DNA of 64,000 nucleotides from Alopecurus myosuroides (lineage: Eukaryota; Streptophyta; Magnoliopsida; Poales; Poaceae): NCBI GenBank assembly GCA_028641055.1, contig CM054061.1, forward strand, positions 61,021,474 through 61,085,473. Reading direction: 5' to 3'. Of the stretch, positions 21,693 through 32,836 are shown piece by piece. Position 1 is the first letter of the stretch. Each line of letters opens with the position of its first letter. The position numbers were made by a program, and so were the translations under genes. A model generated the notes under the pieces. It saw nothing but the letters and a program-made list of their open reading frames with translations, had not been told where the DNA came from and searched no databases.

Positions 21693-23243
21693 ATGCCTAG
21701 GAAAAATGCGTCCCCTCGCCGGTGGCGGCGGCGGCAGCAGCAGCCGGCGGACCGCCTCGGTGACCTCCCCGACGACCTGCTCCTCGATATCCTGCGCCGC
21801 GTAGACACTCGCACCGCGCTCGGCGCCGCGGCGCTCTCCAGGCGGTGGGTCAGCCTCCCCCGTGAGCTCCCCGCCATGGATCTCAAGGTCAGGGATATCC
21901 TCCCTCCGCGCTACCACCGCCTCCGCCTCCTCTACCACGACGCCAGGGAATGGAATGTCAGCTCGACCCGGTCCGACAGGAGGCGGCTGTGTTCCATCAC
22001 CGGGCGATACGAGCGCCGCGCCATGCGAGCCCTGGTCCGCTCCGTCAAGAGACTCCTGGCCAGCCGATCTCGCCGGCGCGTCGACAGGCTGTCGGTCGAG
22101 GTCTTCGCCTACAGCAGCACCTTGGCCTGCATCAACCGCCTTGTCGTCGACGCCGTCGATTCCTGGGGCGTCCGGGATCTGGAGGTGGTCGCCACGACCA
22201 CAGGGCCGATCGTGCATCCGAAACCGCCGCCCTACAGCTTCCCTTGTGGCCTCACCAGCCGGAACCCCGGTGAGTCCCGCCTGCGAAGCCTCAAGCTTGC
22301 CAACTGCCTGCCTCCGCCGCTCCAGGGATTCACCAAGCTCACCACGCTCGTCCTGCGAGACATGCCGTCTTCCACGCCGGCGGCCGCCTACGAGGGAGCG
22401 GTCGCCGCGTGCCCGCAGCTGCAGGTGCTGCACCTTGTGTCGTGCCGGTTCCCGAGCAGAGCCCTCAGGCTGGTATTGGACGCGCCCATGTCGGAAATCA
22501 GGGAGCTTTTAGTCGATGGGCGGAGCATCGCGGTCGAGCTCCGGTCTCTCCCGAAGCTCGAGAGCCTCACCAGCTTACGCGCCAACGTGATCCTGTGCTC
22601 GACCGCCGCTGCCCCGTGCCTTGCGCGCGTCAGCTTCGCCTTCTCGGTTGGGCGATTGGAAGCGGCCTCAAACAGCCTGTGTCTCGACTACTTGATTAGC
22701 ATGCTCGGGGACTTCTTCCAAGGTGCCATCAGTGTGAAAGATCTCGTCTTGCGGTTTACTGGGCCAGAGATGTGGATCCTGCCTAATAATCCCTTCTCGG
22801 CAATGTCGAACCTGAGAAGGCTGCTCGTTGCGGATGTGCCTTCCTCATGGGACATCTCATGGCCGCACCTCCTCATTGACGCCGCGCCATTGCTTGAGAG
22901 CCTTTACGTCCACGCCTCCCATGGCAAAGACGAGCCGAGTCAGGTGGAGGCACCGTCGCGGCCTTCGGCTTTTTCTCGCCATCGCCATTTGAAGGAGCTG
23001 GTTGTGATTGGCTTCCTAAAGACGGAGAGGCAGCTCCTGCGCCTTGTAAGGTTCGCCGTGGAGGCGTCCATAGTGCTGAGGCATGTCTCTCTGCTCAAGC
23101 ATGGACATGTCGTGGACAAGGGCCCCTACTGCGACTGGGAGGTGTTGAGCGAGCAGAAGAGCACTTGGAGCGATGAGGAGAAGCTCGCCGTTCTTAATGA
23201 GATAGGTTGTTCGGCGGGACAGATTCAAGTGGTGCTAGGTTGA
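21693..23243 (+). CDS. F-box protein (F-box/LRR, FBD-like family), intact single exon
   Basis: A 516-residue protein with an uninterrupted frame, ATG 21693 to TGA 23241-23243. Residues about 21-60 form the F-box (DRLGDLPDDLLLDILRRV and ALSRRWVSL), which binds SKP1 in an SCF ubiquitin ligase. Residues about 90-440 contain irregular leucine-rich segments (LRSLKLANCLPPPLQGFTKL, LRRLLVADVPSSW) that would bind the target. The C-terminal tail with CDWEVLSEQKSTWSDEEKL is typical of this grass family. It is GC-rich with no introns. F-box genes of this type are numerous and fast-evolving in grasses, so the substrate cannot be guessed. It is the only host gene here without visible damage. Confidence 0.92.
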   Translation: MPRKNASPRRWRRRQQQPADRLGDLPDDLLLDILRRVDTRTALGAAALSRRWVSLPRELPAMDLKVRDILPPRYHRLRLLYHDAREWNVSSTRSDRRRLCSITGRYERRAMRALVRSVKRLLASRSRRRVDRLSVEVFAYSSTLACINRLVVDAVDSWGVRDLEVVATTTGPIVHPKPPPYSFPCGLTSRNPGESRLRSLKLANCLPPPLQGFTKLTTLVLRDMPSSTPAAAYEGAVAACPQLQVLHLVSCRFPSRALRLVLDAPMSEIRELLVDGRSIAVELRSLPKLESLTSLRANVILCSTAAAPCLARVSFAFSVGRLEAASNSLCLDYLISMLGDFFQGAISVKDLVLRFTGPEMWILPNNPFSAMSNLRRLLVADVPSSWDISWPHLLIDAAPLLESLYVHASHGKDEPSQVEAPSRPSAFSRHRHLKELVVIGFLKTERQLLRLVRFAVEASIVLRHVSLLKHGHVVDKGPYCDWEVLSEQKSTWSDEEKLAVLNEIGCSAGQIQVVLG

Positions 23244-23939
23244 ATTCACCACAGATAACGGGCATTTTTATTGCTCTGCTTTAAATTTTAAAGCAACAGG
23301 TTGAAACATACAAACTTTGAGGCTTACAACTTTAAAGCAACAGGTTGAAAAAATTGGTGAACTGAAAATAATAGTGAACGGAATTTTCGATGCAGAAAAA
23401 AAAGTCGGTTAACAAAAAAAAAACAAAATTTTCGATGAACCAAAATGGTCCAAATTGAAAATGGTTTAATTTCTAAAAAGGATTCAATTTTTAAAATGGT
23501 TCCGCATTTGAAAAATAGTTCAATAAAAATTGAAACGAAAAAATAATTCGGATTTAAAAAAATTAAAAAAATATTAATATTTTAAAAATAAAGGGAAATA
23601 GAACTGAAAAATAAAATAGAAAAAATAATAAAACGGAAAAGAAAAAAAGTAACAGAAAAGAAAACAGAAGAAAAGGGAGAAAATAAAAGAGGTCGAAAGA
23701 GAAGTCTGTACAAGGACGTGCAATAGTGTAGTAACAGACATCCCAGGATCAAATCTCCCTTTTCACCGTATTTTCTTCTGTTTTCCATTAAACTACTGGG
23801 CCGGCCCATTTATAATTTCGTACGGGCGATTGCTGGTAGGACTCGCAATAGGAGATATATAGGGGTGGCGTCTTCGGGGGGCACAATGACTGGCCATCCT
23901 CTCCACCTGGCAGTTGAACAACTTCAACAGGTTGGGTGG
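23244..23939. other. AT-rich region downstream of the F-box gene
   Basis: Starts with the 3' end of the F-box transcript and becomes strongly A-rich (23390-23700). A short direct repeat (TTTAAAGCAACAGGTTGAAA) occurs at about 23288 and again at about 23331. No gene is recognised. Confidence 0.5.
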
Positions 23940-26001
23940 ACCACGGCTGGGAACTTTCACCTCCCAGGTGCAAAAATTCCGCTGGCACAATTCCATGCTT
24001 GTGCATCTAGGCGGAAGGGGATAAACATGATTAAAAAACTGAAGAATGATGATGGTGTGGTGGTGGAGGGGGGAGAGGAGTTGAGAATCTTTGTTGCTAA
24101 CTACTATAAATCCCTTTTCTCGTCTAATGTAGGCTCTCGTGAGGCTGAACTCTTAGACATGTGTTCCTAGGTCAGTCACTGCTAACGTGAGATGAACGTG
24201 TTTCTGCAAAAAGCTTCATTGAGAAGGAATAAGAGAAGCTCTGAACAGAATTGGTGACCTGAAGGCACATGGCCCGGATGTCATACCGGCTGTATTTTAT
24301 AAGCGCTTCTGGGACATTGTGGGTGACAAAGTGCATGGTGAGATTCTGGCTGTGCTGAATGGTGACCAGATCCCTAGCGAGTGGAATGAAGCCACCCTGG
24401 TTTTGATTCCCAAGTTGAAGAATCCCGAGAGGCTGAAGGATCTGAGGCCGATCAGTCTTTGCAATGTAGTCCTTAAGATTGTGGCTAAAGTTATTGCGTA
24501 CAGAATGAAGAATGTTGTGCCTGAAATTATTTCACAATCAGAGTGCTTTCGTGCCGGGAAGGATGATGACAGATAATATTCTCATTGCCTATGAGGTTAC
24601 TCATTATATGCATATGAGAAAGGGGGCACAGAAGGGCTTGTTGTTGTGAAGCTCGACATGAGCAAAGCCTACGACCGGGTGGAGTGGTCTTTCCTAGAAA
24701 AGATGATGTTGAAGATGGGCTTCTCTTATTGTTGGTGCAGCTGATCATGGGCTATGTGAGATCTGTCTCATATAGAGTCAAAATAAACTCTGGTCTGACA
24801 GAGGTCATCACCCCTCAGCGGGGTTTGAGGCAGGGCTGCCCCTTGTCCCCGTATCTTTTCATCTTATGTGTTGAGGGCATCTCAGCTTTGTTCCATAAGG
24901 CTGAGGAAGACGGGTCTCTCAAAGGTGTGTCAATCTGCTCCGGGGCACCGCATATATATCAACCACATGTTCTTTGTTGAAGACTCTCTCATCTTCATGT
25001 ATGTAAATGAGGCGTGTTCTGCAAAGCTCCAATACATCTTGGCCCTCTATACGGATGCTTCAGGCTAGGTCATCAACAAAGACAAGTCGGCTTTTATGTT
25101 CAGTAAGGGCACGACAAATGCAGCCAAAAGGAAATTCATAAACGCCTTGGAAATTAAGGATGAAGCCTATAGTGAAAGATATCTTGGACTTCATGTTTAC
25201 CTTGGGTCGAAGATTTGGAAGCCGATCCAAGAATGGGAGGATAAGTTCTTGTCTAGAGCTGGGAAGGAGATCCTTGTGAAGGCTTTGGCCCAGGCCATTC
25301 CGATCTACGAAATGTCTTGCTTTGATATCACTAAAACCTTTTGTGATGAAATTTTCTCTATGGTCTGTAGATAATGGTGGAACAACCAGGGAGGATGAGA
25401 GTAACCATTGGCTGGGTTGGCAATGCCTCACGAAAACAAAATGCGAGGGTGGGCTTGGCTTTTGAGACCTACACATTTTCAACATGGCCATGTTGGCTCA
25501 GCAAGGCTGGAGTTGGTTCAAGAACCTGATTCATTATGCGGTAAATTGCTAAAATCTAAATAATTACCAAAATGTAGAATTTTGAAGGCTGGTGTGAGCC
25601 CGGGGATCTCCTACTCGTGGCGCAGTATGTTAAAAGGAGTTGATCTTCTTAGAGAGGGACTTGTGTGGAGAATAGGGGATGGATCCATTGTTAATGTGTG
25701 GACGGACCCTTGGCCCCTGGAAGGTGACACTAGAAGGCCTAGAACTCCTCAAGGCCGGTCTCTACTGACTAAAGTAAAGGAGCTAATTCACCCGATAACC
25801 GGAGTGTGGGATACTACCCTTGTTCTGGACAACTTTCACTCTGACGATGCAAAATCCGTTCTCCCCATTAGTTTATGTTTGAATATGGATGACAACTTGG
25901 CCCGACAGTTTGATCCTAAAGGTCAGTTCTTTGTGAAAACTGCTTACAAGCTTGGAGTGAGATTGAGGGATAAAAGAACTGGGATGGAGTGGCTCGACTA
26001 G
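23940..26001 (+). pseudogene. LINE (non-LTR) retrotransposon ORF2 remnant
   Basis: Consecutive plus-strand fragments in shifting frames spell a LINE reverse transcriptase. Seen in order: HACASRRKGINMIKKLKNDD before the [35 protein letters not shown] (first catalytic Asp kept); RGLRQGCPLSPYLF; FVEDSLIFMY where FADDSL is expected, so the first Asp of the pair is Glu; the thumb RYLGLHVYLGSKI; and a C-terminal region with WRIGDGSIVNVWTDPW. The endonuclease part is missing from the 5' end, which is usual for LINE copies. Several stops and frameshifts make it non-functional. No poly(A) tail is visible. Confidence 0.82.
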
Positions 26002-26110
26002 CGTTCAACCTATCTGAATTTTGGAAGATACGATTGTTCCGCTCCTTCGCGGTCATCCACCAAGTTAACATGGTCGCCGAATTTGATTTTCTTGCCTTCT
26101 TCTTGTCCAT
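25990..26110 (-). pseudogene. Possible LINE C-terminal fragment on the opposite strand
   Basis: The minus strand reads TWWMTAKERNNRIFQN, resembling the WWxIWKERNxRIF motif near the C terminus of grass LINE proteins. It abuts the plus-strand LINE in opposite orientation. The match is short. Confidence 0.35.
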
Positions 26111-26799
26111 TGCCACATTCATGGGTGATCACCGGTGCACCTCTCGAAGAAGAACTCGGTAAAATTATCAACAATAACTGCAGCAGGAAAGTCGTCAAGC
26201 AGGTGAAATGCAGCAAAGTACTTTCTGATCTCCTTGTCATCTTACTACTCCGATTCTTCATACAGAGTTATAGTAGGCACGAAAGTAGACATCCTGAACA
26301 AGGACCCGCATCTATTAGTTTCACACTCCCTACTTTATTTGTCTTCTCAAGCGAAACGTTGAGCAATGTATCAACAACCTGCAAGCAAAAGCAAAAGGCG
26401 TTCTTCAGAATTCAGGCATCAAGCAAGACCAAAAGGTGTGGCTTCAGAGTTCAGGCATCAAGAGCAAACTAGAGTACCCAGCTTCACCCCATTAGCTAAA
26501 GCTGACGAGCAAGGCTTCTCAGTTGATACATGAATGGAGGACGGATTTCCATTCCCCCCTTGCTGCAGATGAACTTCACACGTCGGCCGCTCTCCGCCTC
26601 ACGGTTTATTGCGGACCGGAGAAGGCACCGCTGTCAGCCGCCGCAGTGGAACATCGCTGTCATATGGCGGCCATTCCCTTATCGGCCTTCCTGGAGGCGG
26701 GCATCTCTTCCGCCTGCAAGATCAAGGCCATAATGACTAACCTGTGGTGGTTCTCGTCCACCATGCGTTGAGGGGGTAAATTGTAAATTTGCTGCCTCC
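26111..26799. other. Unassigned region before the BAHD pseudogene
   Basis: No domain recognised on either strand. It contains two near-identical 21-base direct copies of CTTCAGAATTCAGGCATCAA (26403 and 26442). The N-terminal half of the BAHD enzyme, including the HXXXD active site, would be expected here but is not seen. Confidence 0.4.
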
Positions 26800-27100
26800 A
26801 TGACGTGGTTCCAGGCGCTGATGCCTCTGTTGTGGCGATGCATCACCCACACCCTTGGTCTGGCGCCGGACAAGGAGACAGTGTGTCGGGCGGCCGTCAA
26901 CAACCGCGGGCTGCTCCGGCCAGCGGAGTACTTTGGGACCACCATCTACTCCATTCGCACATAGGCGACGCGCTCATTGGAAGGGATTGTACCCAGTGGG
27001 CACGAGTAGGCAGCAGGGCGGTGGGACGCGCGGTGGCGGCGCACACGGACGCGACAATAAGGGCGCGCGTGGATGGCGAAGCCCATGGTGTACACCGTAA
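26800..27100 (+). pseudogene. BAHD acyltransferase fragment 1
   Basis: Starts MTWFQALMPLLWRCITHT in one frame, which corresponds to the segment after the central linker of BAHD enzymes. It shifts frame near 26955 to give AVAAHTDATIRARVDG, then shifts back to end KPMVYT at the MITE boundary. One in-frame stop occurs at the first shift. Confidence 0.72.
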
Positions 27101-27735
27101 GGCCTTGTTTGGTAGGAAGGGTTTGGGCCGGGGTCGGAAGGGAAAATCCCCTAGGGCCTAAAAACTCCAAACTCCCCGGTTGGGTTGTTTGATACACACG
27201 GGTGGGGTTGGGCCAGCCCGGCCAAACCATCCCAACCCCCCCCCCCGACCCACGCGTGTTTCTGCCCTCGAGGCAAGACGAGTGGAACGACGGGGACGAC
27301 ACGGGCGACTGGCGACGCCTCCTCCCCCATGGCTGGACGTCGCCGCCTCCTCCTCCCTGGCCGCCGCCGCTTCCTCCTCCCCCGTCGGTGGCCGCTGCCG
27401 CCTCCTCCTCCCGCGTCGCTGGACACCACCACCTCCTCCTCTCCTTGTTTGGTACAAGTGTATATTTAGGGATTGGTGGGATAATTCCCACAGGGTTTGG
27501 GTGAACCCCCCCACCCAATCCCATAAAATCCCCCTCCACTAATCCACTAGCTGGAGGGAGTGAATTTGATATACAGAAAAATACGCTAAAGTGGATGCGG
27601 GTTTTGGGGAAGAGTGGGGATAATCCCTACTAATCCACTTGAACCAAACGAGTTTTTCGGGATATTTGAGGATTTGGGGGTAGACCGAGATAATCCCCTC
27701 CAATCCCTAAATATACACTTATACCAAACAAGACC
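27101..27735 (+). mobile_element. Tourist-like (PIF/Harbinger) MITE with GC-rich filler
   Basis: Ends GGCCTTGTTTGGTA and, inverted, TACCAAACAAGACC, flanked by TAA at 27098-27100 and 27736-27738. The right arm (27700-27732) also pairs over 32 bases with an internal segment at 27445-27476. Between the left end and that segment lies about 260 bases of GC-rich, Pro/Arg-coding-like sequence (27180-27440). The target site is a codon of the BAHD gene, which independently confirms both ends. Confidence 0.85.
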
Positions 27736-28547
27736 TAAGCTGCTTCAACCCCTACGCGACCATGAGGCCTTGTTTGTTTCTAGGGTTTTGTGGGGATTAG
27801 TGGAGATAATTCTCTAGGGTTGGGTGAAACCCCTCCACACTAAGCCCAATCCCCATCCTATTTATCTCAGCACCAGAACATGTATGTAGGTGACATAGGC
27901 TCCTGCATGTACCGATGTCCTTTTTCATGTACTGGTCCACTTCTTCTTGTACCGATGACACCGTCAAGGGGCAGTGTGATTAGCACAACACCGATGTCAT
28001 TTTTCATGTACATACAAAATAAATAGTATGCATGTACCGATGTTATTTTTCACTATCAAGTTAAATAAAAAAATTAGATATTAGGCAATAGCCTGATCTA
28101 AGCAAATAAGTTAAGTTGTCATATTACAATAATCCAACCAATATTATTATTACAATCATCCAGGCAACCTAATTTTCGATAAAGATGTTTTTTAATATTA
28201 CAATCATCTAGACAATCAAATGTCCAAAAGAGATTATACTTACGACGATGCTTCTTCTTCGACACACATGCTTCTTCGTTGTAACGCCTGGCAAGAAAAA
28301 TAAACCATGTTATACACCAAAGAGAGGTGAATTGTTACTCACAAACATATAACTTCGACTAACACAAAAAAAAGTATTTAACATAAACTGAATTGACCTA
28401 GACAACTAGCCATGGACCAGAGATCAACTACGCACAAGGCACACTAGACTAATAGGCATGAACCTTGTCACAGGAACACATCACAGTAACATCAAATCAA
28501 TATTTAGGCAACATGATTAACCGAAACAGATCAACTACTGGGCAACA

Positions 28548-30294
28548 CACTAGTAGGAAATAGGCTACCAGTGACGAACAATATTCAGCTACCGCTGGCG
28601 AACATGTGTTCGCCAGCGCTACTACGCCAGTGGTAGCAGGTTACCGCTGGCGAACAGAACTTCGCCAGCGGTAGTGCATGTTACCGCTAGCGAACACAGC
28701 CGTGTTCGCCAGCGCTATGTTCGCCAGCGGTAGCTGCCCTGTTCGCCAGCGGTACAGGTTCGCCAGCGCTAGGCCCCGTTGTTCGCCAGTGGTGTTGTTG
28801 GCCAGCGGTAGGACATTTATTCGCCAGTGGTAAGTTTCCCAGGTTTGTATTTTTTTTTTGTATAACAGTTTGTATATTCTGATATTATACTATACAGGTC
28901 CAAATACATTCAAATTCTGTAATTTATAAACTTCACACGTATAAATCACTGTTAGATACATATGCATCCATCCATAACGAATTTAACACATCGATAACGA
29001 AATTAACACATCGATACATATGCATCCATATCCAATTCTCATAAGTACGAATACAACACATTGATCTCAATAACACGTTTATGTCGGAAGATTTCGAACC
29101 CAAAATATAGCCATCTAATTAGTTCAACGATTACAAAGGTATGACGACATCTATACAACGTACACACGATCGATATAGAGATCAGTCGCAAAGAAGACTA
29201 GCTAGATATACGGTCCGCCTCCGCTTTAGCTTCCGCCTCCGCTTGCGATCTTTCGCTAGGGCCAGCGCGCGGTCCACTTCTTCATCTCTCTGTAGACCAA
29301 GATAAAAGCATTAGACCGGCAAAGGAAATCACAAGTTCTTATTAGGAGCAATTCGTAACGAATCGAATACATACCGTCGATCATTTCTTCCTCGATGTTG
29401 TGATCTTCTGTTTCTTCTCCGGCGGGAACGGAAGAGCACCTTCTAACGAGTTGAATGGTCTCTCGTCAGTCTGCTCTAGCACACATTGTCGCAACTCATT
29501 GTTAGATGGTGGGGAGTTCCAGTGGAAGACGGATCCATGAGTTACTACATCCTTATAGTTGAATCCGGTGAAATTTCACACATATTGCATATCGCGTGTA
29601 TCCGGACAAATTTTATATACAAACTCATTTAATTATATATTATCATTCATCCCACCTCAAATGAATAGATGGCTACATGATGATATCCGGAGCATTTTGG
29701 AGCTTTGGAGAGAAAGGGGGTAATTCTAGATCTAGATGGCTAGGGAGGGAAAATTTTGGGTAGAAATGGTGTTAGGAGGGAGATAAACATATATATACCA
29801 ACTAAAATAAATTTAGTTGGTTCAAAATAGAGTAGGAGGGTGGAGAAATTGGCATAATTTCGAGCTAGAGAGAGAAGAGGGGACAACGTGAAGAAGGGAG
29901 AGTGGAGGGGAAAGTGGGTGGTGGGGGTACCACTTATGGCAGATCTGCCAGAATACCGCTGGCGAACAGGTGTTGCTGTTCGCCAGCACTAACATGCGTC
30001 CTGGGCCCACATGTTAGCGCTGGCGAACAGCAACACCTGTTCACCAGCGGTGGTGAGCGTAGCGCTGGCGAACCCTAAGCCCTGTTCGCCAGCGGTAATA
30101 TAAGGCAGCGACTGTAGCGCGCGCAGGTGGGGCCCGGCCTTAGCGCTGGCGAACCAGATGGGTTGTTCGCCAGCGGTAGGATGAAAAGCGCTGGCGAACA
30201 GAAAATTCTGTTCGCCGGTGCTGTTAGCGCTGGGCAACCAAAAATCTTGTTGGCCAGCAGTATGCTGGTGGCTATAAGCCATTCCCTACTAGTG
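28548..30294 (+). mobile_element. Non-autonomous CACTA (En/Spm) element
   Basis: Ends CACTAGTAGGAAATAGGC and, inverted, GCCATTCCCTACTAGTG, with 3-bp duplication ACA (28545-28547 and 30295-30297). Both subterminal regions (about 28595-28830 and 29950-30260) hold many copies, in both orientations, of a motif near TACCGCTGGCGAACA, the expected binding sites for a CACTA transposase. The 1.1-kb middle is AT-rich and has no transposase. The minus-strand ORFs at 29989-30365 arise only from the repeats. It is nested in the Harbinger element. Confidence 0.92.
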
Positions 30295-30297
30295 ACA

Positions 30298-31343
30298 ACA
30301 GTTTGAACCAGAGCTATCACAAGTGGTGTTTCTGAATCTATGAATTTATTTCTACCTAGGACCAATCAAAACCAAGTTCATGATGATGGTGCATGTGAAG
30401 CAACAAGAATCTGCTAACAATGAAAAAACACTCTATACAGAGTAAAAACACCAAGAGAAATATATATACTATCTACACTGGTTCAACATGTAAGAGGCAA
30501 CTACTACAAAGGATAGTCTTGCTCGATAAAACCAATGGTTATTAGACACGCACGCACAACAAGTTGATCCTGTGAGGCAAAAAATTACTAGCAAATCCTC
30601 TTCAGCAGGCTTGTGCTCTGGTTGAAACTTTTAGCTTCAGTATTGCCTTTCATGCATAGGCAAGAGATGGATTGATTAAGCTTGAACCCAAATTGGCTGC
30701 AAATCCATCTAAGCAGGCATGTTTTGTGGTAGAAACTATAGCAGTACTATAGCATATAATATCGAAGTTCATGCACAGGCAGAGCTCGCAAAAGTAACGA
30801 CAATAGTTATTAAAATGGAGGTTGTTCAGTACCACAAGTGTTCCCATTAACAACAACCAAGAGATGAACTGACTGCTTAAATCCAAAATTCGGTGCAAAT
30901 CATTATCTCCTGGCTATTGCCTACCTAATATTTTTGAGACATGTGAACATCCATTGACCCACTTTGGCTGTAGGGAAAATAGCTAGAGCAACAATGCACT
31001 CTGCAACTACTAATCACGCAATATCTAAACAGCAAATAAAATGAAGAAGGAAACATTGCATCTGGCTAAGAGGCATGAAACTGGTATCAATTCCAGATAT
31101 ATATCAATGGTTCAACATATCAATGGTCGTTTGAAGAAATATATATCGCCCATCTCCACAAATGCAATAGATGTTGAAAAGTTTGAAGAGTAGTCTGAAA
31201 AGTGTGCAATTGAACTTTTCTATATTTTGTTTTCTAGTTGACGAACAAAAAGGAGTCCACCAAATATCAATTTTTTTCTAGTTGCTATTGACATAAGTTA
31301 AATCGGGCGGAGTATTGGAAACTACAGAGACAATGATCATACC
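30298..31343. other. Non-coding part of the Harbinger element
   Basis: No ORF with a recognisable domain lies between the CACTA element and the Myb-like gene. This would be the 3' flank of the Harbinger genes, which are read leftward. Confidence 0.45.
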
Positions 31344-32641
31344 TCACTGTAAGTTACCCATCTCCGCGTGAAGCCCATCGAGAGCACTTTCGTCATTGTC
31401 AACAATGGCACCGAGGAAAATCTCACGGTTCACTCGATTGTTTAAGACTACAAATGCTTTTGGCTTGTCGGCAGCTTCAAACCCTTCCAAAGTTGTCAAT
31501 GCCACAATGCATTTGGCTATTGAGAAGTCTTGTGTGGTTTCATGGTTCACCTCTTTTTCCCTTATCATGACGAATCTTTCCATCACGCCAATTAGCCCAC
31601 CATCTCCACCGCTCTTCTTTGGCGTCTTATTCTTCCTTCTAGAAGGACCACCATTCCTGCTTGTGGAAAGGCCACCATTATTCTTGCTTGTGGAAGGACC
31701 ACCATTCCTTTTTATGGTAGGATTAGCTTGCACTTGCGCCTCCTCGGCTTGATCCAAAATTTGCAAGTCGTCATCTTGATCAACTTTCTGATTGATCTCT
31801 CCCTCATCACCATCACCACTCTCCACATCTGTAACATCGGGTTTCAAGAATTGCTCTTCATTAGCTGTGAAGTTATAGGTACCCTCAACCGTGTGCTCTG
31901 CAAAATGCACGAAGTAATCAACCTACTGTAGCCTATACTTCTACAACTGAACAAGATAGATAAATAAATGAAAGGAAACATACTGTGATAAAGTTCACCA
32001 AGTGAATCGTACAGAGGAAAAGCTTTTGTCCGGAACATGTTGATTCTTTTTCCAAATGACTATAAGAGTTGAATAGATGATCGTCAGCATGATAGAAGTC
32101 GTGAAAAATCCACACTAGTTTAGCCAAGCAAATAACTCAGAACAACCAAGTTATCCCATAGATGGGGTTCAACTTATAACTTGTAGTCACTTCCACTCCA
32201 CCCAACACCACCTTGACTACGAGCATCTTTGAGCATTATGTAATCCCTTTTGATCTCCTTCTCCTTGTATTGAATCTGTAACTTGTCCAAATTCACATGC
32301 TTGTTTCTATCATGGAATATATTAACCATCTCAGTCTAGGTCTCACGGATCCAACCATTTTTCCCTCGGTGATAGTCATTATTATGTTCATGGAGAATCT
32401 CAACAAGAGACTTTTCAACCCGAGCATTCCATTGGGCCCGTTGTTTTACAACTGCACAAGCATACACAAAGTTACCCGTCAATAAGCTGCATAACATGTT
32501 AGTTGGATAAGCTATAAAAAGTAAGATAGAACATAACATGCATTTGTTCTTATTAGTGACCATAACTTTTGGAGAGCTCCTTTTACTAATCTTTGGTGAA
32601 GGACTGTTTAAGTGCTTCGGAGAATCCTTTTTCTTCCCCAT
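31344..32641 (-). pseudogene. Harbinger Myb/SANT-like DNA-binding protein (ORF1)
   Basis: Minus-strand exons begin with MGKKKDSPKHLNSPSP near 32641. After an intron comes a Myb/SANT-like domain (WNARVEKSLVEILHEHNNDY, then GKNGWIRET, stop, TEMVNIFHDRNK and LQIQYKEKEIKRDYIMLKDA). The next exon gives MFRTKAFPLYDSLGELYH and the last (31344-31900) an acidic, Ser/Asn-rich linker and C-terminal helix ending at 31344. The in-frame TAG in the Myb domain replaces a conserved Trp. In PIF/Harbinger elements this protein helps bring the transposase to the transposon ends. Splice points are inferred and not all are certain. Confidence 0.68.
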
Positions 32642-32836
32642 TGAGATCTGGCTGATGTTGTACTTAGGAGACCCTTCTGGATACATATCTGCTTCATATA
32701 AAAATAATTAACACAAAAATTGAATACATCATAAATTATCACAATAGTTCATTATTATCACATAGATTACAATGAGTTCACTACTACTGAATGAAAGGTC
32801 CATTATTACGTAACAAGTATGATATTACAAGATGGG

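Noticed and set aside
26950..27540. Several GC-rich overlapping ORFs on both strands (up to 197 residues)
   Set aside because: They mix BAHD remnants with MITE filler in wrong frames; only the plus-strand BAHD blocks have family support.
28595..28830. Regularly spaced repeats suggesting a CRISPR-like array
   Set aside because: This is eukaryotic DNA, the repeats occur in both orientations without unique spacers of constant length, and they lie at the end of a CACTA element.
29989..30365. Two overlapping minus-strand ORFs with repeated internal motifs
   Set aside because: The repeats are translations of the CACTA subterminal motif in two frames, not a repeat protein.
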